25,584 bases of DNA from Gammaproteobacteria bacterium (GTDB lineage Bacteria; Pseudomonadota; Gammaproteobacteria; Thiohalobacterales; Thiohalobacteraceae). The translations under genes were made by a program, and so were the position numbers. The notes beneath the pieces were generated by a model, which worked only from the letters and a program-made list of their open reading frames with translations, did no database searches and was not told the origin of the DNA. The stretch is from NCBI GenBank assembly GCA_016214925.1, contig JACRMO010000070.1, forward strand, positions 1-25,584, read 5' to 3'. Shown here one piece after another: positions 1-8,374 of this stretch; within the stretch, counting starts at the first letter, position 1, and each line of letters opens with the position of its first letter.

Positions 1-116
1 GCTCCGGCAAGCGACTGCACCTGATCGGCGCTGATCGCATGCGCATCAAGAGACGTAAAAACCATCCCCCATAGCGATAGCGCACATCCCAGAATCTGTT
101 TCGAAGTCACCGACAT
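1..116 (-). CDS. Exported protein, N-terminal fragment (runs off left edge)
   Basis: Reading leftwards from an ATG at 116, an open frame of 38 codons continues past the window edge. It begins MSVTSKQILG, followed by a hydrophobic stretch (about residues 8-22) and a DAHA sequence around residue 27 that looks like a signal peptidase I site, so the product is probably exported. A GTGGGG purine run lies about 10 bases upstream of the ATG. It starts 30 bp after the HupE/UreJ-like gene on the same strand and is probably the third gene of that operon. Too little of the mature protein is visible to name a family. Confidence 0.6.
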   Translation of the reverse strand, partial: MSVTSKQILGCALSLWGMVFTSLDAHAISADQVQSLAG

Positions 117-146
117 TTTGCATGCCCCACTGCGCATAGGACTCAT

Positions 147-1208
147 TCACGTGACCATGATTCTCTGAACCAGCCAGACGCAACCCAGTAATCCGACACA
201 GGTCGAGAAGCCGCGATTGAAGAATGTGGCCCAGGGGTATCGTTTTGTATATCGAAGCGCGACAACGGCGATTGCCACAACCAGCAACTGGGCGAGTTCT
301 ATGCCAATGTTAAACGAGACCAGGGACAGAACCAGTTCGGAGCGGGATATGGTCATTTCCTTCAGTGCGCCAACGAATCCCAAACCGTGGACCAGGCCGA
401 AGAATAATGTCCATATCCACCGCCGTCGAATATTCCTGGATGTAACGTTTTCGATTGCCACGTAAATCACGGTCGCGGCGATCAGCGGCTCGACAATGCT
501 GGATGGCAGATAAATCCCGCCCAGAAATGCCAAAGCCATGGTCAGGCTGTGAGCCAGCGTGAACGAGGTCACCGCCTTTAAAGATTCGATGAACGATATG
601 CCGACGACGACCGTGAGCAGAAACAGGATGTGGTCGTATCCGGTCAAAAGATGCTCGATGCCGAGCTTGGCGAACGAGATGGCACGCTCAAGCGAGGCTG
701 AGCCGCCAGCCCTGACGTCCGACACATGAAACACCCTATTCGACTCGGTCAGGACGGCCTCGTGCAGAACTTGGCTTGGATTATCCGGTGGCGCAAAACG
801 TAGAAACTGCGTGTGGGATTCGTCAAAATCCAGAAAAGCAGATGACGTGATGGTCAGGTCCGTGACATCACCGGGACACCGGAAGAGCAGATCAACTATC
901 TTGTTCCCCGATTTCTGGGGCGGCGCCTGCATCACATGCGTGAGCTGGCATACCTCGTTCGACGTGGTTACTCTGATCTCTGAGCCGAAGAAATTGGTCA
1001 GGTCGTCGACATCGTCGCCCACGTTGGCATGGAGCAGAGATACAACGGGGGCTGGCAGATTCAGGTAATAGTTGACCGTGTCTCCCGTCACCGTCATGAC
1101 CGCGTGGCTGAATGAGTTGATACGGTCGTGGGCCGCCGCCGGAGGACTGGCAATAAGGAAGAAAACACAGACAAACGCAGTAAACAGGCGAGCCAGGTAA
1201 TTATGCAT
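147..1208 (-). CDS. HupE/UreJ-family integral membrane protein
   Basis: A 353-residue protein. It has a signal peptide (residues 1-26, ending PPAAA before HD), a soluble extracytoplasmic domain (about 30-170), and a membrane domain of six or seven helices from about residue 178 to the end. The membrane part carries the family's histidine-rich signatures: EHLLTGYDH (185-193), TLAHSLT (218-223), GLVHGLGF (271-278). Family members are linked to nickel/cobalt or other metal movement, but the substrate here cannot be read from sequence. The ATG at 1208 is chosen over an in-frame start 34 codons upstream because it has a GGGGAG ribosome site about 8 bases away and directly begins the signal peptide. 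The upstream start would also cover the intergenic hairpin at 1275-1305. It follows the metallophosphoesterase gene by 119 bp and is probably co-transcribed, so the two may act on the same periplasmic process. Confidence 0.85.
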   Translation of the reverse strand: MHNYLARLFTAFVCVFFLIASPPAAAHDRINSFSHAVMTVTGDTVNYYLNLPAPVVSLLHANVGDDVDDLTNFFGSEIRVTTSNEVCQLTHVMQAPPQKSGNKIVDLLFRCPGDVTDLTITSSAFLDFDESHTQFLRFAPPDNPSQVLHEAVLTESNRVFHVSDVRAGGSASLERAISFAKLGIEHLLTGYDHILFLLTVVVGISFIESLKAVTSFTLAHSLTMALAFLGGIYLPSSIVEPLIAATVIYVAIENVTSRNIRRRWIWTLFFGLVHGLGFVGALKEMTISRSELVLSLVSFNIGIELAQLLVVAIAVVALRYTKRYPWATFFNRGFSTCVGLLGCVWLVQRIMVT

Positions 1209-1274
1209 ATTTCTGGACTCCCCGGATGACACTGGCATGACGGGTTTGCGGTATCCGTCCATATTGACCAAACA

Positions 1275-1305
1275 GTGTCCCCGGATATGAATCGTCCGGG
1301 GACAC
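1275..1305. repeat. Perfect 11-bp inverted repeat between operon genes
   Basis: GTGTCCCCGGA at 1275-1285 is the exact complement of 1295-1305, with a 9-base loop. It lies between the metallophosphoesterase stop and the HupE/UreJ start. On the transcribed (minus) strand it is followed by TGTTTGG rather than a clear U tract, so it could be a weak attenuator, an mRNA-stabilising hairpin or a REP-like repeat. The GGGGACA core recurs in the element at 20234-20292. Confidence 0.6.
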
Positions 1306-1327
1306 CCCACAACCTAGAGATAGAAAA

Positions 1328-3085
1328 CTAATAGATGTCCGTAACGTTGGTGGGCGCAGAGTCAGCTTGCACCGTCCTATCGTCGATCGTGGGCCCAACC
1401 GTTCCCTTGTTTTGTATGTAGGAGACGATCTCATCGACGGCCGTGACATTGGGCACCGGCGTGCCACTAGGCAGCGTGCTGGCAAACGTGAATACCGTTC
1501 CAAGGTTTGCCGTCACCGGCACACCATTCGTCACCAGACTCACGGCTTGTCCGTTCGCCTTCGTAACCGACAAACTCCTCACGTGCTGATTATTAGGTGC
1601 GTTCACCTTGAAGGTGTACTTGACGCGGCCGTTGAACCGGAAAACGTCACCGCCGTTCCACTGATAAGGATCCGTGCCGTATTCCGTGTTCAGACCGTTG
1701 TTGAGTGCTCCCAGGATCTGCGCACCCGTCTGGGTGAACGTGTACACTTTGTTATCACCGAAATTCGGCGAAACGATGTTCCACACATCGCCCACCGTGA
1801 TCGGTCCGGGGATGATGGAGGAACCGTAGCGGATTCCCGGAAACCTGGCCCCATCAACGCCATACCGCTCGGCCAGTGCGTCGGTCAAGAAGTTGGTCAT
1901 GGTGCTCTGCGTATCGCCGCGGCGTTCGAGTACCGTGGTGGATTGCCCGACCACTTCATCTAAATATTCCGCAAACGGCTCGTAGGCCTGTTCCGCCAGT
2001 TCCTCGACCGTAGAATCAGGCGTTGCATGCAGATCATTAAGCGTCTGGGCCGTAACACGGACCAGGCTATTGCTGTAACTGGTTACCTGTTGATCCTGTA
2101 CCCACAGCTGCAGCTGGCCAAGAAATTTCCCATGGGAACCGGCCTGGACCACGATCACATTCCGGCTGCCGTCGGCGTTCGCGACGGTCGGGGCCGTGTA
2201 CACATTATGATGCGTATGGGAGCCGACGATGACGTCGATGCCGGTCGTATGCGCGGCAATCTTTTGATCTTGATAAAAACCCATATGCGAAATCGCGACC
2301 ACAAGATCGGGATTTTCATTGGCGCGGATATCGGCCGTCAGCGCCGAGATACTGTTTTCAAGAACAGTTCCGGGAATAGGTCCCCCGAGCACCTCGAATC
2401 CTTGTCCACCACCGGCAAGGCTGGTCAGGCCGAGGATGGCGACCTTCAGACCGCCGATTTGCTTGATGATGTATCGTGGGAAGACGAATTGATGGGTAGC
2501 GGCGTCCTGCAGGTTCGCGCATACCATGGGAAAGTTGAGTTCACCGGTGACCGACATGAAATCGGCCTTGGTCCAGGCAAAATCCCTGTTTCCGGGTGTC
2601 CACGCGTCATAGCCCATGGCGTTCAGCACCGGAACCACGGCGTGACCACGAGTCATTTGTGCAACTGGCGATCCATCGAAAGTATCGCCGGCATCCACGA
2701 GCATTGTGTTCTGTTCCCAAATTCCTTGCCGCAACACCTTGACCAGCCCGGCAACTTGCGCGTAGCCACCTACTTTGCCTTCCGTCGCGGCTGTCTCGGC
2801 ATAGGAATCGATCTCGCTGTATTCAGCGTGGTAAACAGGCAGGAAAAAACCGTGCGTGTCATTGGTCCACAGTATCTGCAGGGGGGTGCCGTCTGGGAGC
2901 GGGGCTTGGGCTTGATCCGGGATATCGATGCCCTGGTTGTAAGCCCCTGGCGGCACATTGGGCACTTTCTCAGTGTGCGGTTTAGCGACGACCACGCCAC
3001 TCAGCAATAGCGCAGTCACGAAAACTATCTTCTTAGAGTCAACACACTTCGAAATGCGCTTAATCGACGCATACACGTTATTCAT
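1328..3085 (-). CDS. Periplasmic 5'-nucleotidase/SoxB-like metallophosphoesterase
   Basis: A 585-residue exported protein of the UshA/SoxB superfamily, which hydrolyses phosphoester or (SoxB) S-linked sulfate bonds with two metal ions. An N-terminal hydrophobic segment (20-34) precedes the metallophosphatase domain: NDTHG (D76, H78), GDTFDG (D134), GNRDF (N166), SHMG (H267), GSHTHH (H290, H292). A C-terminal 5'-nucleotidase domain follows (about 375-560), with FPGIRYGSSIIPG (416-427) and a DPYQWNGGDVFR stretch (472-483) that resembles SoxB more than UshA. In UshA-type enzymes the fourth motif is GNHE; here the catalytic-dyad histidine is Arg167. SoxB also departs from GNHE, but differently, so the substrate is uncertain. 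The ATG at 3085 has a strong AGGAGGAG site 7 bases upstream. It is the first gene of a minus-strand operon with the HupE/UreJ-like gene; no other sox genes are visible. Confidence 0.85.
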   Translation of the reverse strand: MNNVYASIKRISKCVDSKKIVFVTALLLSGVVVAKPHTEKVPNVPPGAYNQGIDIPDQAQAPLPDGTPLQILWTNDTHGFFLPVYHAEYSEIDSYAETAATEGKVGGYAQVAGLVKVLRQGIWEQNTMLVDAGDTFDGSPVAQMTRGHAVVPVLNAMGYDAWTPGNRDFAWTKADFMSVTGELNFPMVCANLQDAATHQFVFPRYIIKQIGGLKVAILGLTSLAGGGQGFEVLGGPIPGTVLENSISALTADIRANENPDLVVAISHMGFYQDQKIAAHTTGIDVIVGSHTHHNVYTAPTVANADGSRNVIVVQAGSHGKFLGQLQLWVQDQQVTSYSNSLVRVTAQTLNDLHATPDSTVEELAEQAYEPFAEYLDEVVGQSTTVLERRGDTQSTMTNFLTDALAERYGVDGARFPGIRYGSSIIPGPITVGDVWNIVSPNFGDNKVYTFTQTGAQILGALNNGLNTEYGTDPYQWNGGDVFRFNGRVKYTFKVNAPNNQHVRSLSVTKANGQAVSLVTNGVPVTANLGTVFTFASTLPSGTPVPNVTAVDEIVSYIQNKGTVGPTIDDRTVQADSAPTNVTDIY

Positions 3086-3628
3086 GGTTTGCTCCTCCTA
3101 GGTACAGGCAACGTTTTATGTTTATTTACTTATCACCCTCGTCCTGTGTTAAGGGGCGTGGTGACAGGCGGCACTACGTCATGACCCATTGGCAACCTGT
3201 TGGACATGTTGCAAGCGTGTGATCATTGGAGTACACGACGAAGCAATGGTCAGGCCAAACGCGGTCGGTTACCGCTTTCGGCTTCACTCAACCAGCGGGC
3301 GCAATGAATAGGCAGAGAATTTCCCCGGTTATTGACATAGGATGAAAATGGCACGGCATGCACAAACGGCATAATCGGGCGGCACTGCCACCCGACTATC
3401 CCATCACTGCCCGATTTATAAGGCGGCGAGCGCCCGACACCAGCGTGTGATTGGTCGCTGCCCGACGACGGTCCGAGCGGTGGGTTCTTCCGTGACCGGA
3501 GGGCGATCCGTGGTGATACTCAAGATTGGATGCCCTAGGCGTGACAGTGTCGTGGCTATGATTTAGTCTGACCGGCCTACTTGGCTGGCCTAGCCGCCGA
3601 ACAAGCCGAGATCGAGGCCGAGTAATAT
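3086..3628. other. Intergenic region, 543 bp, no gene recognised
   Basis: This lies between divergent genes: the metallophosphoesterase on the left and the YkgJ-like gene on the right. No frame in it looks coding. It holds an 8-bp inverted repeat (AATCGGGC 3373-3380 with GCCCGATT 3409-3416), enclosing a nested TCGGG/CCCGA pair (3375-3379 and 3391-3395), and scattered CCCGA-type repeats through 3470. A short open stretch encoding LAGLAAEQAEIEAE ends with TAA at 3623-3625, just before the YkgJ-like start. It has no start codon and may be a degraded gene tail or chance. Confidence 0.5.
3123..3152 (-). promoter_or_regulatory. Possible sigma-70 promoter of the metallophosphoesterase operon
   Basis: On the minus strand TTAACA (3152-3147) is followed after 18 bases by TAAATA (3128-3123), about 38 bases before the ATG at 3085. 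The -35 match is good and the -10 match is weak. It is the best candidate in the locally AT-rich stretch upstream of the gene. Confidence 0.3.
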
Positions 3629-3979
3629 ATGACATCCAACCAGACCCTCCATTTTCTCCGTCGGCATATTCCGACATTCGAGTGTGTGCCCGGCTGCCAC
3701 GACTGCTGCGGGCCGGTGACCGCATCAAGCGAAGAAATGGCCCGTCTCCCGGTTAAAAGTGATGCGGCGCATGCGGCGGCGCTGGCCGAATTAAGCTGCC
3801 CGCACCTGGGTGACAAGGGCTGCCAAGTCTACGCAGAACGCCCGTTGATTTGCCGTTTGTTCGGCACCACGCCGCGACTTGTCTGCCCGAATGGCCAACG
3901 CCCTGAGGCGATGATCGAACCGCGCATTGAACAGCAGATTCACTGCTATTTAGCCGCGACGCGGCAGGTGCTGGTTTAA
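3629..3979 (+). CDS. YkgJ-family cysteine-cluster protein
   Basis: A 116-residue cytoplasmic protein with the YkgJ (CxxCxxCC-type) pattern. Eight cysteines are seen: C19, C23, C26 and C27 in FECVPGCHDCC, C57 in SCPHL, C65 in GCQVY, C75 in RPLICRLFG, and C86. The conserved YAERPLICR block matches the family well. Such proteins are thought to bind zinc or an iron-sulfur cluster through these cysteines; their biochemical role is not settled. Length is normal for the short members. No strong Shine-Dalgarno is visible before ATG 3629 (preceding bases are GAGTAATAT), so translation may be weak. It stands alone on the plus strand and converges on the histidine kinase gene. Confidence 0.85.
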   Translation: MTSNQTLHFLRRHIPTFECVPGCHDCCGPVTASSEEMARLPVKSDAAHAAALAELSCPHLGDKGCQVYAERPLICRLFGTTPRLVCPNGQRPEAMIEPRIEQQIHCYLAATRQVLV

Positions 3980-4020
3980 GGGGAAACCCGATGAACAACC
4001 GAGCGACAAGGTCGGCGGCA

Positions 4021-4041
4021 TGGGCACGTACTTTGTGCCCA
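4021..4041. terminator. Hairpin between convergent genes
   Basis: TGGGCAC (4021-4027) and GTGCCCA (4035-4041) form a perfect 7-bp stem with a 7-base loop. It sits between the ends of the convergent YkgJ-like and histidine kinase genes, so it could terminate both. There is no T tract on either side. Confidence 0.4.
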
Positions 4042-4061
4042 CGCGGAATGGATTTGGACAG

Positions 4062-5936
4062 TTACGACGTGCCTGCCGCAATATCAACGCATGGCAAGAT
4101 GACTTCAAACACCGCCCCACCTCCCACCGCATTCCCCGCGCTAATCATCCCGCCATGCGCTTCAACGATGCGCTGTGCCAACGCGAGACCCAATCCCGTG
4201 CCACCCGGTTTGGTGGTGTAGAAAGGCCGGAACACCATGTCGGGATCGTCGCCTTGAATGCCGGGGCCGCTGTCCTGGATGCGTGCGATGACGGTATTCG
4301 GTGTATCTCCCAGGCGTGTCGTAACTCGCAATACGCCGCCTTGCGGCATGGCCTGCACGGCGTTGCGTAACACATTGCCCAACGCCTGTTCGAGTTTGAA
4401 CACGTCCACCTGCAAGGGCGGGAGTTCCGGCAGGAAATCGCGCTCGATACGGATCGATCCTGATGGCAGTTCAGTCTCCAGTTGTTTGAGCAGATCGTTC
4501 AGTGCCGCGTTGAGTTTCATCGGTGTGGGATGCAAAGTCAGCGTGCGGCTGTAGTCGAGTAGATCGCTGACCAGACGATCCAGGTCGGCAATGCTGCGGG
4601 TAAGATCGGTGTAGGCCTGCTGGCGTGCGCTGTCGGCGTCGACCACCGGTCGCAACGCGCCGGCGCTCATAAGCATGCGGCCGAGGTAGTTGCGGATCTG
4701 GTGGGTGATCCACGCGGCGACTTGGCCGACCGAGGCGAGTTTTTCCGCTTGAATCAACTCTCGGCGCAGGGCCTTGGCATGGGTGACATCGCGACCGATA
4801 CAGACCGTGCCGATCAGTTCGCCCCGGGTGTCGCGCAGCGGTGACATGGTGAGTTCGACATCCACGCGGCTGCCGTCGCGGCGCTGCAATTGAGTCTCGG
4901 CGCCTTGTACCGGTTGACCGGCATGGACCGTGGCATACAGGCAATAGATGGCATCGGCCTGGCGCCCGACCACGGCATCGCGCGGATAATCGAGGATGCG
5001 TTCAGCGGCACTGTTGAACTCGACCACGGTGCCATCCATCGCGGTGGTGGCGATCATGTCGGCGGAATGATCGAGGATGCTGGCGAGATAATCGCGCGTC
5101 GCCTGCACGGTGCGGGCGTGCTCGGCGGTTTCGGCGAGCTGGTCCTGCAGGTCCTCGGTCATACGGTTGAAACGTTGTGCCAGATAGCCGATCTCGTCGT
5201 TGCGCGCGATATCGGCGCGGGCGTCCAAATTGCCGGCTTGCACGCGGGACATGCTCGCCGCCAATGCCTGCACGGGTTTCACCACCAAGCGGCGGAAGGT
5301 CCATTCGATGAGTAGGATGAGTGCGATCAGCGACACCAGCAGCAGACCGCCGGTAATGAGCGCGATGCGGGTCAGCTCATGCTGCAGATGGGATTCCAGT
5401 TCCTGAGCGCGCTGGAGGATCTTGGCGCGAGACAGCGCTACCTCGACGCTGCCGAGGCGGGCGCTGTCATAGTCGATGTCGCGCTGCACCTTGAGCAGCG
5501 CGCTGTCATTACGGGCACGGCCGAGCACATCGATGAAAGTGTCGGGGCGGATCTTCTGTCCGCTGAAGTACGTTTCCTGGTCGTTGAGATAATGTGTGAC
5601 TGGCTTGCCGGCGGTGTCGAAGATAACCGCATAGACGATGTCCGGGTCGGCGGAGAGTTCCTCGACATAACCTTCGAGCAGAAGATAGTCGTAGCCGAGC
5701 AGACCCTGCGGTGCGATGCGCGCCAGAAAGTTCGACGACGTCATGCCCTTGTCCAGCAGGGTTTGGGTGAGATCTTTCGTATCGCGCGCCAGACGTTCCT
5801 GCATGATGGCGCGCTGGTTCGCCAGCATAGCCGCGCCGAGCAGGGTCATGGACAACACCAGGAACACCGCCAGCGCCAGGAAGAACCGCCGCTGGATGCT
5901 GTGCGGGTAGCGCTGCGGTGGTTCAAGGAGCGGCAT
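4062..5936 (-). CDS. Membrane-bound PAS-domain sensor histidine kinase
   Basis: A 624-residue kinase. Helix 1 spans about 18-38, a periplasmic sensor region 40-188, helix 2 190-212, HAMP 212-265 and PAS 282-385. The dimerisation/phosphotransfer domain has ITHQIRNYLGR with acceptor His412, and the ATPase domain shows an N box (N521, N525), DSGPGI (555-560) and GTGLGLA (579-585). The His box departs from the usual HEIRNPL (Gln and Tyr in place of Glu and Pro). Start 5936 is preferred over an open frame extending to 6068: it overlaps the end of the PhnD-like gene by 14 bp, and the extra 44 residues would be an out-of-frame reading of that gene. The overlap implies translational coupling, so the binding protein probably presents its ligand to this kinase. 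No response regulator gene is present in the window. Confidence 0.9.
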   Translation of the reverse strand: MPLLEPPQRYPHSIQRRFFLALAVFLVLSMTLLGAAMLANQRAIMQERLARDTKDLTQTLLDKGMTSSNFLARIAPQGLLGYDYLLLEGYVEELSADPDIVYAVIFDTAGKPVTHYLNDQETYFSGQKIRPDTFIDVLGRARNDSALLKVQRDIDYDSARLGSVEVALSRAKILQRAQELESHLQHELTRIALITGGLLLVSLIALILLIEWTFRRLVVKPVQALAASMSRVQAGNLDARADIARNDEIGYLAQRFNRMTEDLQDQLAETAEHARTVQATRDYLASILDHSADMIATTAMDGTVVEFNSAAERILDYPRDAVVGRQADAIYCLYATVHAGQPVQGAETQLQRRDGSRVDVELTMSPLRDTRGELIGTVCIGRDVTHAKALRRELIQAEKLASVGQVAAWITHQIRNYLGRMLMSAGALRPVVDADSARQQAYTDLTRSIADLDRLVSDLLDYSRTLTLHPTPMKLNAALNDLLKQLETELPSGSIRIERDFLPELPPLQVDVFKLEQALGNVLRNAVQAMPQGGVLRVTTRLGDTPNTVIARIQDSGPGIQGDDPDMVFRPFYTTKPGGTGLGLALAQRIVEAHGGMISAGNAVGGGAVFEVILPCVDIAAGTS

Positions 5937-6786
5937 GCGTTTGCGTATCGATGAGGTAGGACAGGCCGGCATACTCGGCATGTTCGGACGCCGCGAAATG
6001 GGTGGCGCCGATGCGCGCCAGCAAGGCGGCCCCCGCGTCGCCCTGATTGAGATCCAACAAAGCGGCACGCAATCGTTTTACAAGGCCGCTGTCCAGATCG
6101 CCACGCACCGCGATGGGCAGCGGTGGGATGGGATCGCTTTCGACGAGGACGTGCAATTTGTTCACATCCACGCGGCGTTTGATTTCCGGGCGCTCGAACA
6201 CCGGCGAACCAACGCCAGCCGCATCCGCGGCGCCGTTGTAAACAGTGAACAGGGCGTTGGGCGGATTCTTCGCGAACACAGCGCGGTAGTCCGTCGATGG
6301 GAGGCCCTGTTGGCGCAGCAGTTCACGCGCCAGTATGTGACTGACCATCGCGTCACGCCCGCCGAAGGCGACGGTCTTGCCGCGCAGATCGGCGACGTTG
6401 CGCAGGGCGGCGTCGGTGCGTGTAACGATCACGGCGCGAATAGTGCAGTCGGCGGTCTCGCAGAGTTTGGCGATGACCTGGTAGCCGGCTTGATCGTGGG
6501 CCTGGAGATATTGAAGTTGATTGACATGGATGAGGTCGAATTCGCGCGCGTAGACCCGGCGCATGAACGAGGCGAAATCCTTATCGGTCTCGATCTGCAC
6601 TTTCCGGTCGAGGGCCGTGCCCAGCGCCTGCGCCAGCGGCGTGAAATCCGCGACCATGATCTGCGCGTTCCAGCGCGGGAACACGCCAAAGCGCAGCGGC
6701 GCAGCGTCCGTGGCCAGCGTCAGGCCGGGCAGAATAGCCAGCAGCAGATACTGCGCAATGCGCGCGAGGAGCGTCACCGTAGTCAC
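5923..6786 (-). CDS. PhnD-like periplasmic substrate-binding protein
   Basis: A 287-residue protein of the phosphate/phosphite/phosphonate (PhnD/SsuA-like) binding-protein class. A signal peptide (about 1-28, ending TLATDAAP) precedes LRFGVFPRWN, a typical first strand, then the ADLRGKTVAFGGRDAMVSH block (about 132-150) typical of PhnD-like folds. No ABC permease or ATPase gene adjoins it. Instead its last codons overlap the histidine kinase start, so it more likely serves as the ligand-sensing part of a two-component system than in transport. The start is a GTG at 6786. An alternative GTG at 6777 has better spacing from the AGGGTGA purine run and would shorten the protein by three residues. 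The ligand, oxyanion or otherwise, cannot be deduced. Confidence 0.85.
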   Translation of the reverse strand: MTTVTLLARIAQYLLLAILPGLTLATDAAPLRFGVFPRWNAQIMVADFTPLAQALGTALDRKVQIETDKDFASFMRRVYAREFDLIHVNQLQYLQAHDQAGYQVIAKLCETADCTIRAVIVTRTDAALRNVADLRGKTVAFGGRDAMVSHILARELLRQQGLPSTDYRAVFAKNPPNALFTVYNGAADAAGVGSPVFERPEIKRRVDVNKLHVLVESDPIPPLPIAVRGDLDSGLVKRLRAALLDLNQGDAGAALLARIGATHFAASEHAEYAGLSYLIDTQTHAAP

Positions 6787-6904
6787 CCTGCAAACGCCGA
6801 AAGTCGCGCGAACATAACACGCGTTGCGCGCGGGTGAACAGGGGCGGATTCGGCGACGCGGGAGGAGGCGGTTTTATTCCCAGGGATGTTGGTGGATGTT
6901 GTAG

Positions 6905-6937
6905 GTTGGGGTGAGGCGTCGTATGCCGAACCCCAAC
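6905..6937. repeat. REP-like hairpin
   Basis: GTTGGGG (6905-6911) pairs with CCCCAAC (6931-6937), with an inner GGC/GCC pair (6915-6917 and 6925-6927). It lies in the 189-bp gap between the PhnD-like gene and the radical SAM gene, both on the minus strand. Similar GTTGGGGTGAGGC hairpins are dispersed in many proteobacterial genomes (from memory). It may also end the upstream transcript. Confidence 0.55.
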
Positions 6938-6975
6938 AGGGATACGGTGGCGGTGTAGGTTACCCAGCCCATCGG

Positions 6976-8343
6976 TTAACCCCGCAGATGACGCGCCTGA
7001 CGTTGCGGCGCCTTGTCGTGAGGCTCGATGGCTGAAACGACCACACCCGAAACGGTCCGCAGTCGTTCGTGCAAAAAGCCCGGGCAGCCCTTGGTGCCAT
7101 GCACGGCGCAATCGCAGGCCAGCGCATCCAGCACCGTGTCCGTATCCAGCGCGAATACTTCGAGCAGGGCGCGCTGCAACAGCTCGAACAGGCGCGGCAG
7201 CGCGAGTCTGTGCGTCTGGCCGGTCTGCGCGTACAGCCAGTCGGAAAATATCAGGAACCGTGCGAATGGATTTTCACCCAACAGCAGTGGCAAGGTCGCG
7301 GCAAAGCGACCGGAGTTGCCGATCAGATCCCAATAGCGGGCGAAGCGATTCAGGCGCTGCATATCGCCGAACAGGATGCGATCGGTGGATAAAATGGTGT
7401 AGGGCGGTTGCGGCGTGAAGCGTAGATCGAAGCTTTGGATATGTCGACTGATAGGCGCGCCACGCAGGCGTTTCAGCATGCCGACCTGAATCTCGTGCGG
7501 GCGCAGCGCGTACAGCCGATCGAAGCCCGCGCCGAAACTGGCCATATCCTCGCCCGGCAAACCGACGATGAGATCGGCGTGGATATGCGCGTGGCTGTGC
7601 TCGCGCAGCCAGCGCAGATTGTCCGCGGTGCGGTCGTTGTCCTGCTTGCGGCTGATGAGTGTCTGCACCTCGGGGTTGAAGGTCTGCACGCCGACTTCGA
7701 GTTGCAGCGAGCCGGCTGGGAATTGCACCAGCAGTTCCTTCAAGCCATCCGGCAGGCGATCCGGAATAACCTCGAAGTGCAGAAACAGATCGTCGCTCAA
7801 CCTGTCGAGAAAGAATTGCAGGATGCGCCGGCTGCTGGCGACATTCAGATTAAAGGTGCGGTCGACGAATTTGAAATGCCGCGCGCCGCGTTTATGCAAT
7901 TCATCCATCGCCGTCAGAAACCGATCGAGATCGAAGGGCAGGGCGGTCTTGTCCAACGCCGACAGGCAGAACTCGCACTTGAACGGGCAACCGCGCGAGG
8001 CCTCGACATAGATGAGCCGATGGGCGATGTCGGCATCGGTGTAATACGCGTAGGGCAGTTCCAGATCGTCGAGCGGGGGTGGGGGTGCCTCGATGAGCTT
8101 CTGCGCCGGACGCGCGACCAGCCGTGTGGTCTCGTCCACATTCCAGATATACACACCGAGCCCGAGGATGCGTGGCTTACGCGCGAGCAGTTTCTCGGCG
8201 ATGTCGGTCGCGCGCTGATCGAGCGTGAATTCGGCGATGTCCGCGCGTGCGCGCAGTTCGCCGAGATTGGCATAGAGATAGCGCAGCCCGAGCGATGCGT
8301 GGATGAATTTGGCGTTGAGCGTGGCGAGAACGATGTCGGACAT
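6976..8343 (-). CDS. Radical SAM protein, B12-binding/DUF4080 type, with shortened B12 domain
   Basis: A 455-residue protein. It begins MSDIVLATLNAKFIHASLGL, the usual opening of the cobalamin-binding radical SAM proteins that end in DUF4080. The 4Fe-4S motif is clear: RGCPFKCEFC with C119, C123 and C126. A C-terminal cysteine-rich segment (ACDCAVHGTKGCPGF, about 425-439) is also typical. From memory of the family, the text after YIWNVDETTRLVA (65-77) should continue through about 50 residues of the Rossmann-like B12 domain including a GGPE motif. Here it passes straight to RPAQKLIEAPPPP. The missing part is in frame, so a protein can be made, but probably without a normal cobalamin site. Start ATG 8343 lacks a strong ribosome site and lies 31 bp after the J-domain gene, suggesting one transcript. 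Target reaction unknown. Confidence 0.8.
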   Translation of the reverse strand: MSDIVLATLNAKFIHASLGLRYLYANLGELRARADIAEFTLDQRATDIAEKLLARKPRILGLGVYIWNVDETTRLVARPAQKLIEAPPPPLDDLELPYAYYTDADIAHRLIYVEASRGCPFKCEFCLSALDKTALPFDLDRFLTAMDELHKRGARHFKFVDRTFNLNVASSRRILQFFLDRLSDDLFLHFEVIPDRLPDGLKELLVQFPAGSLQLEVGVQTFNPEVQTLISRKQDNDRTADNLRWLREHSHAHIHADLIVGLPGEDMASFGAGFDRLYALRPHEIQVGMLKRLRGAPISRHIQSFDLRFTPQPPYTILSTDRILFGDMQRLNRFARYWDLIGNSGRFAATLPLLLGENPFARFLIFSDWLYAQTGQTHRLALPRLFELLQRALLEVFALDTDTVLDALACDCAVHGTKGCPGFLHERLRTVSGVVVSAIEPHDKAPQRQARHLRG

Positions 8344-8374
8344 GGGATTGGGACCGCACAGCCTCGGCAGGCTG

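Noticed and set aside
3396..3728. 110-codon minus-strand frame across the YkgJ-like start
   Set aside because: It overlaps the conserved cysteine-rich gene and is Arg/Ser-rich without motifs.
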